Shown here in pieces: positions 47,296-55,788 of a stretch of DNA of 58,071 bases. Within the stretch, counting starts at the first letter, position 1. Each line of letters opens with the position of its first letter. Under the pieces are notes generated by a model that did no database searches, was not told the DNA's origin, and saw only the letters and a list, made by a program, of their open reading frames with translations. The stretch comes from Verrucomicrobiota bacterium (GTDB lineage: Bacteria; Chlamydiota; Chlamydiia; Chlamydiales; JAAKFR01): NCBI GenBank assembly GCA_018239815.1, contig JAFEGP010000011.1:1-58071 (forward strand). The letters run 5' to 3'. A program made the translations under genes and the position numbers.

Positions 47296-48533
47296 TTTTT
47301 TTGAGGGACAACTTGTTGAGGTGCAGCTTTTTTCTCTGTCATAAGCAAGAGAACAAATCCTAGCGTTCCCATTAATAAAGTTGCTGGAATCACGCCAATG
47401 CCATAAATAAGAGCCTTAGAGTTGGTTGGCCCACCCAAAGCATTAATCACGCTTCCAAGCAGGGTGTGTAGCGCATAGCCGAAGATCATGATGATCATGT
47501 TTGCTACAGCAGTTGTAAGGCCTGCAACTTCTGCTCTAACATAGGTAGAAGCTTTATAGATGGCCAAGATTTGATAAGCACAGCACACCCCTACAACGAT
47601 AAAGCTTAGGCTTAATACCGAAGAAGAAAGCTGCCAAGTTAAGAAGAAGCAAAAGCTCACAATCATAGCTGCTCCTGCAGCAACAATTGTAACAAGGTAA
47701 TTATTCATTTTTTCAGCCAAAAAACTTAGCAGGGGTGCTCCAAAGCACATACCAATAAACACCATAGAAGGCAAACTTGCAGCAAGTGTGCCTTCATACC
47801 CATACACCTGTTTTAAGAAAGCAGTTCCCCATACATCGGCAAAACCTTCTAAAGGGCCGACCATGAGACCAGCGAAAATGCAACACCAGATCACACGTTT
47901 TTGTGTTAAAACTTCTTTGATGTCAGACAAGACAGAACCTTGAGAGGAGGTAGTTGTATCAGGAACAATCCAATAAGTGATGCCAGCCAAAAGAACACCT
48001 AAAAGAGCAAAGAGCTGCACAACTGTTTGGTAACCTAAAGCCTCTCTCATATAATCAACAGGACCTCCACCATAGATAGCGCCTAGCAAACCAATTGTGA
48101 CAGATAGGCTGAGCATGCGAGGAAAACGTTTTTCGCTAAAAGTCATACGAATAATTTTAAAAACGCCTAAAATGCTTGCTGATGATCCCATCCCGATTAG
48201 TAGCCGGCCTATAATAGGGTAAACCCAGTAGTCAGAGAAGATAAGGGGTAAGAGACCAGCAACAGACACTAGGATGCAAATTGTCATGACTTTTCTAGGG
48301 CCAAAGCGGTCTAAAAGGATTCCCAAAGGCAAGTGCATTAAGGAATAGCCGATATAATAAATCCCAGAAAATTGCCCAAATGCCGTTGCTCCGATTTCAA
48401 AGCGTTCCATAATGTCACTGAGCATAATGTTGGGCATGACACGCAAGATGTATTGATAAGCATAGAAAACAGAGGCAATCAACCAGACAAACCATGCTAT
48501 TGAACGCTTAGGGTTCAGAGAAGAAACGGACAT
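47292..48533 (-). CDS. Major facilitator superfamily transporter
   Basis: A 413-residue MFS permease with 12 predicted spans. The loop 2-3 signature is GILLDRFGPRKVMTICIL, YAYQYILRVMPNIML is in TM1, and FAGLMVGPLEGFADVWGTAF follows in the second half. A central loop lies at ~200. It resembles the chlamydial/Legionella group of MFS proteins related to organic-acid or sugar-phosphate carriers, but the substrate cannot be read from sequence. It is convergent with the broken EamA gene (4-base overlap). Confidence 0.88.
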   Translation of the reverse strand: MSVSSLNPKRSIAWFVWLIASVFYAYQYILRVMPNIMLSDIMERFEIGATAFGQFSGIYYIGYSLMHLPLGILLDRFGPRKVMTICILVSVAGLLPLIFSDYWVYPIIGRLLIGMGSSASILGVFKIIRMTFSEKRFPRMLSLSVTIGLLGAIYGGGPVDYMREALGYQTVVQLFALLGVLLAGITYWIVPDTTTSSQGSVLSDIKEVLTQKRVIWCCIFAGLMVGPLEGFADVWGTAFLKQVYGYEGTLAASLPSMVFIGMCFGAPLLSFLAEKMNNYLVTIVAAGAAMIVSFCFFLTWQLSSSVLSLSFIVVGVCCAYQILAIYKASTYVRAEVAGLTTAVANMIIMIFGYALHTLLGSVINALGGPTNSKALIYGIGVIPATLLMGTLGFVLLLMTEKKAAPQQVVPQKN

Positions 48534-48753
48534 GTTTATAACCTTTATTTAAAAAACTTTAATAAGCTCTCTTTTATAGCCAGGCTTTTAGCTTAACAGG
48601 CATTTCTGATCACTATTTTGACCATCAATTTTAAAAGAATGAAAATTTTTACCCAAGCTTCATGAGTAAAATATAGATTTTTTTCTTAGAAAAAGGATTT
48701 AGAATTCTTTTTTAAAAAGATTTTTTTCAAAAAAACTGATTTTTATCCTAAAC

Positions 48754-48787
48754 TGAAGGATGAACTATCATGATAGCTCATCCTTCA
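48754..48787 (-). terminator. 34-base near-perfect palindrome downstream of the heme-oxygenase-like gene
   Basis: TGAAGGATGAACTATCA (48754-48770) and TGATAGCTCATCCTTCA (48771-48787) are complementary except for one A/C mismatch, with no loop needed. It lies 6 bases after the stop of the split gene. Read on the minus strand, AT-rich sequence with AAAAATCAGTTTTTTT follows. It is a probable terminator; the near-perfect symmetry would also suit a protein-binding site. Confidence 0.6.
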
Positions 48788-48793
48788 AGGTTT

Positions 48794-49856
48794 TTAAATT
48801 TCATTACGTTTAAGGGCCTCTAAAAAAGATGTAATGGAATCTAAAACAACTTGGACTCCCGCTCTTGCTTCTGTAACAAGCCGTGTTGCAAAAGGCGCTT
48901 TGTCTTGTTCTTTTAATTCAAGGTGTTCAGCTACTCGATTCAGCGCTGGATGCCAATGTTGTATTTTAAAATTGAGAGGATGGAAATCGGGGTCATCAAA
49001 AGAAAAGAAACTTACACTTTTTGTTATATACTCTGCGCGTTTCATGGGATTAGTTTGCATATCGTGAGCAATTCTAGCTTTTAAACGAGTGTTCTCTACA
49101 TCATCTTGCAATAACGTGCCTTGTGCAGCGTCTTCGACGTATTCTGCAATTGTAACATCTAAACGTTGTATGAAAGCTGGTTGAACACCCGCTTTCACGC
49201 TTTGACCCCCCGATAAGATTGTGCCATAGAAGGCATACATTGTTCCTACAGCAAAGATAGGGTCTTCAAGCGTGGATAGACGGTCTGCAAAATTCAACAC
49301 ACAAGGTTGAATAAAATGAAAGATGTTATCAATAAATGCTTGAGAACTAATATCTTGATCTGAAAAAAAAAGGAGCTGTCGGATTAACAAAAGACCAGAG
49401 TTGGATATCTTCCAAAAGCCGTTTTGAACGATAGAGGCATGGCATGACAAAATCGATTTGAGGATAATAGTGAAGAAGACGAGCCTGGGCATGTTCTAGG
49501 GCGTTATGTAGCCAATATAGGTTGCAGAGATAGACAACATAGGCTTTGGAACAGGTCATATTACCGCCGATCAGATTCAATAAAAACTCATTTTTTCTAG
49601 CTATGACATGCAGATCTGCCATACCTCGATGTAGGATCTCTCGCAGAGAGTCTCCTGGCATGGCTGCTTGCATACGTGCACCGTGTAGACTAAGTGCTGC
49701 CATTTTTTCCAAACCTGAAGAGTCTATCCCAGCCCCCTCTTCCTCGTATCTTTGTGCTGCCTCATAGTCTTGTTGAGATGCAGGGGGAGGGGCCTGGTCT
49801 GCGGAAGCAAAGGAGGGATGTCGTAAGGTAAAAAGATTAGGAATGTTGCTAGCCAT
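48794..49856 (-). pseudogene. Heme-oxygenase-like gene, frame split at a run of nine T
   Basis: Two frames join into one ~353-residue protein. The first starts at ATG 49856 (GGAG 8 bases upstream) and has a Pro/Glu-rich ~60-residue leader, then LREILHRGMADLHVIARKNE and FLLNLIGGNMTCSKAYVVYL, which lines up well with the proximal-His helix of heme oxygenases (His83 as the heme ligand). At TTTTTTTTT (49364-49372 region) it shifts and stops soon after. The other frame continues with SDQDISSQAFIDN and contains LSGGQSVK, the heme oxygenase LSGGQ signature. One T fewer restores the frame. The residue at the canonical catalytic Asp before LSGGQ is Ile, so oxygenase activity is doubtful. Alternatives: slippage-controlled gene, pseudogene or sequencing error. 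Confidence 0.65.
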
Positions 49857-50050
49857 CTTGCTACTCCAGTTTAACGTTATAGGTAGCTCTAAGTCACATT
49901 TTAAAACATCAGTAGGTCTGTTGTTCGATTTGCTTAGAGAAATTTTTAGTTTGCGAAAAACATATAGCAAGATCAAACTTTTAAGAAAAGATCAAGATGA
50001 TGTTTTTTATGTCTAGATAGTGTTTCAACGCGAATTCTAAAGAAAGCATG

Positions 50051-51469
50051 CTAGTAGCCAAGAGCTGTACAGTCAGCATCAAGAACCCAACCACCACCTA
50101 AAGATTTATAGATGTCGATCAGAGAAAGTAAGACTTTTCCTTCTGCTTCAGCAAGTTGAATTTGAGAGTTGAAAAATTCCTGTTCTGCATTCAGTACAGT
50201 GAGATAGTCGGTTTGGCCTTCATAATAACGTAAAAAAGCAAGATGAAGGTATTCTTTCAAAGTTTTTACGCGATCTTTTTCAATAGCTACAATTTGTTTG
50301 GTTTGTTGAAAAGCTATGAGTGCATCTTCAACCTCTTTAAAGGCTATTAGGATGGTTTGTTCATATTGGTAAAGAGCTTCTTTCTGTTCTGCTTCGGACA
50401 TGCGTAATTGTCCTGTCAGCATGCCGCCTGTAAAAATTGGTTGGAGAATATTACCTCCAAAGGCCCATGTGCGTGCAGGACCTGAAAAAAGATTGCTAAA
50501 TTGTACACTTGCTCCACCGTATAGTCCTGTTAGAGTAATTAAGGGGAAGAAAGCTGCTCTGGCAACTCCAATTTGAGCGCCTGCTGCAATCAGCATGTTT
50601 TCTGCTCCAGCAATATCTGGGCGATTCATAAGAAGATCGGAGGGGATGCCAGTTGGAACTTCACATGGAACTAACAATTCATCCAAAGACTTACCTCTTA
50701 AGATACATGTAGGGGGTTCTCCTAGAAGAACGCTTAGAAGATTTTCTTCTTGAGGGATGTATTCCTTTATCTGTTCTACGGCTACACGGGCCTGATCATA
50801 CAAGGAACGAGCTTGTGTGACTTCAATTTCTGAGGTAAGACCTCCTTCAAAGCGTAAAGTTGCAAGTCGTAAATACTCTGTTCTAGCATCAAGTGTTTTA
50901 TTAGCAATTTCTAATTCTTTATCTAGTTCGCGTAAACGTATGTAACTTTGAGAAACAGAGGCAACAAGCGTTAAGACAACTGTGCGTCGATTTTCAACTT
51001 GAGCTAAGAGCTCTTCATAGGCTACATGCATGCCGCTGCGAATTTGCCCCCAAAAATCAACTTCATAAGAGAGTGTAAATTCCCACATGTAACTTGAGGT
51101 AATGGGATCAAAGTTATTGGGTAAAAAAATAGCTGCCCCTTCTGGGAATTTTTCTCTTAGATCTGTTGTTTGAGCATAAATTTGAGGAAATAAAGGTGCT
51201 CTTGCAACCATGTAGTTAGCATAGTATTGGCATACTCGCCAGATAGCAACCTTAAGATCTTTATTGTTTTCCAAAGCAGTTAGAATGAGCTGTTGTAAAA
51301 TGGGATCTTCAAAAAGCTCCCACCATCTTACATTTGCTTCTGTGCATGTCGTACTAGCTTCGACACGCCAACATTCTGGCATATCGATATAGGGACGCTC
51401 GTAACGCGGTTCAAACGAGCATGAAACACAAATAAAAAGGCACACGCCAAGGACAAGTAGGGGTCTCAT
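50051..51469 (-). CDS. Outer membrane efflux channel lipoprotein (NodT/OprM type)
   Basis: A 472-residue TolC-superfamily protein. The lipoprotein signal is LLVLGVCLFICVSC (lipidated Cys near 17). Two outer membrane efflux repeats follow, with WWELFEDPILQQLILTALEN and DVLNRPDIAGAE-like segments (PSDLLMNRPDIAGAENMLIA) and SLIDIYKSLGGGW at the end, all typical. It forms the trimeric exit duct of the RND pump encoded just upstream (6 bases away). Confidence 0.95.
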   Translation of the reverse strand: MRPLLVLGVCLFICVSCSFEPRYERPYIDMPECWRVEASTTCTEANVRWWELFEDPILQQLILTALENNKDLKVAIWRVCQYYANYMVARAPLFPQIYAQTTDLREKFPEGAAIFLPNNFDPITSSYMWEFTLSYEVDFWGQIRSGMHVAYEELLAQVENRRTVVLTLVASVSQSYIRLRELDKELEIANKTLDARTEYLRLATLRFEGGLTSEIEVTQARSLYDQARVAVEQIKEYIPQEENLLSVLLGEPPTCILRGKSLDELLVPCEVPTGIPSDLLMNRPDIAGAENMLIAAGAQIGVARAAFFPLITLTGLYGGASVQFSNLFSGPARTWAFGGNILQPIFTGGMLTGQLRMSEAEQKEALYQYEQTILIAFKEVEDALIAFQQTKQIVAIEKDRVKTLKEYLHLAFLRYYEGQTDYLTVLNAEQEFFNSQIQLAEAEGKVLLSLIDIYKSLGGGWVLDADCTALGY

Positions 51470-51475
51470 ATTACC

Positions 51476-54400
51476 TTACTGGTTCTGAGGAGGCTTTTTT
51501 TGACGGTCTAATATTTTATAAAAAAGTGGCATAAAAAATATGCCTAAGAATGTAGCAAATAACATGCCACCCATCACGCCTGTCCCAACAGAATGTCGGC
51601 TGGCCGCTCCAGCTCCTGTGCTTGTAACCAGGGGAAGTACACCAAAAACAAAGGTTAAAGAGGTCATAATGATAGCTCTAAATCGTTGTTTAGCAGCCTG
51701 TAAAGCTGCTTCTCTGGGTGGTAACCCATCTTTGCGCCGTTGGATGGCAAATTCAACGATTAAAATTGCGTTTTTTGCTGCAAGAGCAATAAGGGTAACA
51801 AGCCCTATTTGAAAATAGACGTCATTGGAAAGATGGCGTAACCAAATGGCTACAAAAGCTCCTAAAATTCCAAAGGGCACAACGAGTAAAATGGCAAGCG
51901 GTAGAGACCAGCGCTCATAAAGAGCTGCTAAAATCAAAAAGACAAGAACGAGTGCAGCAATCAATACGCTGATGGAAGAGCCTCCTGTTTCTTCTTCTTG
52001 ATAAGCTTGACCGCTCCACGCATAGCTCATATCATAAGGAAGTAGTTCATCAGCAATTTCTTCCATAGCTTTCATCGCTTGTCCAGAAGTGAAACCTTCT
52101 GCGGGAGAACCGTTAATTTTGACAGCAGGAAAATTATTAAAGCGACTAACGAGATTTTCTCCTGTTGTGTAGTAGAAATTAACAAGTGCTTTGATTGGAA
52201 CCATGTCGCCATTTTCTGATTTTACGTACATATTTCCAATGTCTTGTAAAGAAGTTCTGTATTCAGGTTCAGCTTGTACCATCACCTGAAACACATGGCC
52301 ATATTTGTTAAAATTATTGACGTATACAGAGCCAAGCAAGGTAGCAAGCGTTTGATATACATCACCAATAGAGACTTTATAGGCTCTTACCTTTGTTCGA
52401 TCTACATCTGCATAGAGTTGTATACAGTTAGCATTGATAGCAGCGGAAAGTTGAGGGCTAAGTTCGGGTCTTTTACGAGCTGCAGTCAAGAACTTGTCTG
52501 TCATAGCCTGTAAACCATTAGCGTCAGCATCTCCTTCATTGACAATCCAGAACTCGAAGCCTCCGACAGTTCCCAACCCTTGGATAGCAGGAGGGTTAAA
52601 AGGCATGACAAGAGCCTGCGGGATACCGTAAAACTGTTTGGATAGAGAAGCTAAGATTCCATCAGCGCTGAGTGATTTTTTTGTCCGTTCTTTCCAATCC
52701 TTTAAAATAATGAAATAGGTGCCTACTTGGGTTCTGTTGAGGTTTTCTAATAAACTAAATCCTGTCATTGAAACAAATTTATCAACACCGGGTTGTTGAT
52801 GAACGATTTTTTCGACTTTTTGTGTAACTTCTTCAGTACGATCTAGGCTAGCTGCGTCAGGAAGCATTGCGAAGGCAAATAAATACCCTTGATCTTCTTG
52901 CGGTACAAAGCTTGTAGGGGTTGTTTTAGCAAGCATTAAAACAGCCAAGGCAACAATAGCAAAACCTAATAAGCCTAGAAAAGGGCGGTCTATGAGCCAG
53001 GCTGCAACGGAGCCATATTTGTTTGTGCAGGACTGCAAAAAGCGATTAAAAAGATCGGCGGCTTTTGAAGGTTTGGTATGTTGTTTAAATAATAATGAAG
53101 CAAGTACAGGACTCAGTGTTAGGGCAATAATACCAGAAAAAATGACAGAAATTGCAATTGTTATGGCAAATTGACGATAGAGTTCTCCTGCAATACCTCC
53201 CAAAAATGCAACGGGAATGAACACAGCGCATAGGACAAAAACAATAGCAATGACAGGCCCTGACACTTCTTCCATAGCCAATAAAGCGGCCTCTTTTGCT
53301 TTGAGTCCTTTTTCCCGCATATTACGTTCTACATTTTCTACAACAACAATGGCATCATCAACGACAATACCGATGGCAAGGACAAGGCCAAACAGTGTAA
53401 GAGTGTTAAGAGAAAAGCCTAAAAGGTGCATGCCTGCAAATGTGCCTATGATAGAAACAACCATAGCAAGGATGGGAATGATAGTGGCTCGCATACTTTG
53501 TAGAAAAATAAACACCACAAGAGCCACTAGGATGGCTGCTTCATAAAGAGTCTTTTCCACTTCCTTGATAGAGATTTTGATAAAAGTTGTTGTGTCATAG
53601 GGAATGGAATAGGTTAGGCCTGGAGGAAAACGTTTAAAAAGCTTATCTAGAGTTCTTTTTACTTCAGCTGCTACATCTAAAGCATTGGCACCGTATTCTT
53701 GATAAACTGCGATTAATGCTGTGGACTTTCCATTGATTTCGCCAATCACACTATAGTCTTGGGCGCCTAGCTCCACTGCTCCGATATCTTTGATAAGAAC
53801 ACTTGATCCATCGGATGTGGCTCTTAAGATAATATCTTCATATTGTTTGGGTTCATTGAGTCGTCCTAATCCTACAACTGGGATATCTAGAAGTACAGGT
53901 TGGTGAGTCGGAGCTTGTCCAAGTTGACCAATGGGGTAGTCAGCGTTTTGATTAGAAATGGCTTGGATGACATCTACAGATGTGATGCCGAGCTGTGCCA
54001 TTTCATCGGGTCTTAACCATACACGCATGGCATAATCTCTAGCATTGATAAGTTTGGCATCGCTCACGCCGGGCAGACGCAAAATTTCATCAGCTACATG
54101 GATGGTGGCATAGTTGCTAGTAAATACTTCATCATAACGCCCGTCTGGAGATTGGACGGCTACAATGAGTAAAATAGTAGGAGTTTCTTTTTTAACTGTT
54201 ACGCCTTGTTTTTGTACGGATTCTGGAAGTTGTGGCATGGCCAGATCGACACGATCCTGAACATTGTTTAAGGCTTTATCAGCATCTGAACCTATTTCAA
54301 AAAATACGTCGAGAGTAAGAGCTCCTGCTGAAGAACTTTCCGAATACATGTAGATCATGTCTTCTACGCCGTTAATCTGATCTTCCAAAGGTGCTGCAAC

Positions 54401-54583
54401 GGTATCTGCAATGGTATTAGCACTAGCTCCAGGATAGCTAACTGTGATTTGAATTTGTGGGGGTGTAATATTAGGATATTGCTCAATAGGAAGCTCTTTA
54501 AGGGCAACCAGTCCACCCAGAGTTAAAAGGATGGAAATGACAGCTGCAAAGACGGGGCGTTGAATGAAAAAACGAGAAATCAC
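51476..54583 (-). CDS. RND multidrug efflux permease (AcrB/MexB type)
   Basis: A 1035-residue HAE-1 pump with 12 transmembrane spans and two large periplasmic loops. It opens with ISRFFIQRPVFAAVISILLT. The proton-relay pair Asp-Asp is in GIVVDDAIVVVENVERNM (TM4) and the Lys in LAAKNAILIVEFA (TM10). It expels lipophilic compounds using the proton gradient. It overlaps the adaptor gene by 4 bases, so the three pump genes form one operon, adaptor-pump-channel. Such pumps are not known to me in Chlamydiaceae. Confidence 0.97.
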   Translation of the reverse strand: MISRFFIQRPVFAAVISILLTLGGLVALKELPIEQYPNITPPQIQITVSYPGASANTIADTVAAPLEDQINGVEDMIYMYSESSSAGALTLDVFFEIGSDADKALNNVQDRVDLAMPQLPESVQKQGVTVKKETPTILLIVAVQSPDGRYDEVFTSNYATIHVADEILRLPGVSDAKLINARDYAMRVWLRPDEMAQLGITSVDVIQAISNQNADYPIGQLGQAPTHQPVLLDIPVVGLGRLNEPKQYEDIILRATSDGSSVLIKDIGAVELGAQDYSVIGEINGKSTALIAVYQEYGANALDVAAEVKRTLDKLFKRFPPGLTYSIPYDTTTFIKISIKEVEKTLYEAAILVALVVFIFLQSMRATIIPILAMVVSIIGTFAGMHLLGFSLNTLTLFGLVLAIGIVVDDAIVVVENVERNMREKGLKAKEAALLAMEEVSGPVIAIVFVLCAVFIPVAFLGGIAGELYRQFAITIAISVIFSGIIALTLSPVLASLLFKQHTKPSKAADLFNRFLQSCTNKYGSVAAWLIDRPFLGLLGFAIVALAVLMLAKTTPTSFVPQEDQGYLFAFAMLPDAASLDRTEEVTQKVEKIVHQQPGVDKFVSMTGFSLLENLNRTQVGTYFIILKDWKERTKKSLSADGILASLSKQFYGIPQALVMPFNPPAIQGLGTVGGFEFWIVNEGDADANGLQAMTDKFLTAARKRPELSPQLSAAINANCIQLYADVDRTKVRAYKVSIGDVYQTLATLLGSVYVNNFNKYGHVFQVMVQAEPEYRTSLQDIGNMYVKSENGDMVPIKALVNFYYTTGENLVSRFNNFPAVKINGSPAEGFTSGQAMKAMEEIADELLPYDMSYAWSGQAYQEEETGGSSISVLIAALVLVFLILAALYERWSLPLAILLVVPFGILGAFVAIWLRHLSNDVYFQIGLVTLIALAAKNAILIVEFAIQRRKDGLPPREAALQAAKQRFRAIIMTSLTFVFGVLPLVTSTGAGAASRHSVGTGVMGGMLFATFLGIFFMPLFYKILDRQKKPPQNQ

Positions 54584-55719
54584 GTATTTTCTCCAGAAGG
54601 TTGTTGGACCGATAGTTTATCAACAGATAGAACATGGACAGCAGCGTCGTCCTGAATTTTATTGACTCCCTCTACCACTACAATATCTCCGGCTGTTAAG
54701 CCTTTTTTGATCACCCAATACTCTCCGTACCAATCTCCTACTTCAATGTGACGGACGCTTACTTTGTTATCTTGAGAAATGACAAAAACAAACATGCCAT
54801 TTTTCCCTTGTAAGACAGATTGCTGTGGAACAAAGATCGCATTGGGTCTGAGGATACCTGTGACAGTTGCTCTGACAAACTGGCCAGGAAAAATATCTTC
54901 TTCAGGATTCGGAAAGCTGGCCCGTACCGTCATAGTTCCTGTTTGAGGGTCTAGAGTAGGGGAAGCAAAATTAACTTTGCCTGGGTAAGGAAACTTTGTT
55001 CCATTGCTTAGAGTAAGAAAAACTGTGTATTCTTGAGTTTCTGGGATATGAAGAGATTCTCGTTCGCCTCTCATTTGCAGTAGATCATGATCTGAAACGC
55101 TAAAATAGACCCAAATAGGATCTACAATTGAAACATAAGTCAATAAACCATTAATGGATGGGGTAATTAAGGTGCCTTCGCGAAAAAGAGCTCGACCAGT
55201 TAATCCTTTGATAGGGGAAGTGATGTAGGTGTAACTAAGATTTAATTCTGCTTGAACAACATTGGCTTTTGCAATCATTACAGAAGCTTCTGCTGTCAAA
55301 ACGGCAGCTGTGGCATCATCTAAGTCTCTTAGGCTAGCTGCATTTTGTTTGTACAGTGGTTCGATGCGTTCCAAACTTTTTTTAGCACGCCACAATACAG
55401 CTTCTTGTCGGGCAAGCTCTCCTTTTGCAGCATCTAAACTAGCTATAAAGGGGCGAGGATCCAGGCGAAAGAGAAGTTGATTGGGCTCCACTAGGCTTCC
55501 TTCCGTATAATCGATAGTTAAAAGATAGCCTTCTACACGGGCACGAATTTCCACAGGATGAGAGCTTTTTGCAACTCCAACAAAAGTAAAATCTGCTGGG
55601 ATTGTTTGAGGTTCTACTTGGAAGGCTGTGACTTGTACAGGCGGTAAAGTGTGTGGTTTAGGTTTCGAGCACATCAGACAGGCACAAGCACATAACGCAA
55701 AGATAAAAAAATTTTTCAT
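54580..55719 (-). CDS. RND periplasmic adaptor (AcrA/MexA family)
   Basis: A 379-residue membrane fusion protein. A hydrophobic N-terminus with cysteines (ALCACACLMCSKPK) suggests lipidation. Then come a lipoyl half-motif (VEIRARVEGYLLTIDYTEGS), an alpha-helical hairpin (~95-160) and the beta-barrel domain (PIKGLTGRALFREGTLITPS; TMTVRASFPNPEEDIFPGQF). It bridges the pump and the outer membrane channel. It is the first gene of the operon, divergent from the cyclase gene 69 bases away. No local repressor gene of TetR or MarR type is present. Confidence 0.95.
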   Translation of the reverse strand: MKNFFIFALCACACLMCSKPKPHTLPPVQVTAFQVEPQTIPADFTFVGVAKSSHPVEIRARVEGYLLTIDYTEGSLVEPNQLLFRLDPRPFIASLDAAKGELARQEAVLWRAKKSLERIEPLYKQNAASLRDLDDATAAVLTAEASVMIAKANVVQAELNLSYTYITSPIKGLTGRALFREGTLITPSINGLLTYVSIVDPIWVYFSVSDHDLLQMRGERESLHIPETQEYTVFLTLSNGTKFPYPGKVNFASPTLDPQTGTMTVRASFPNPEEDIFPGQFVRATVTGILRPNAIFVPQQSVLQGKNGMFVFVISQDNKVSVRHIEVGDWYGEYWVIKKGLTAGDIVVVEGVNKIQDDAAVHVLSVDKLSVQQPSGENT

Positions 55720-55788
55720 ACATTTTCTTCATCTCACTCTTGCTAAAACAAAGCAATCATTTATTATGAGCCAAGAGAGGAGAAAATA

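Noticed and set aside
51730-51745. Another possible copy of the repeat core (TTTGCGCCGTTGG)
   Set aside because: Only ten bases match, inside the RND coding sequence, with no hairpin context.
53217-53546. 109-codon frame antisense to the RND pump
   Set aside because: Met/Thr/Arg-rich shadow of transmembrane codons; no ribosome binding site.
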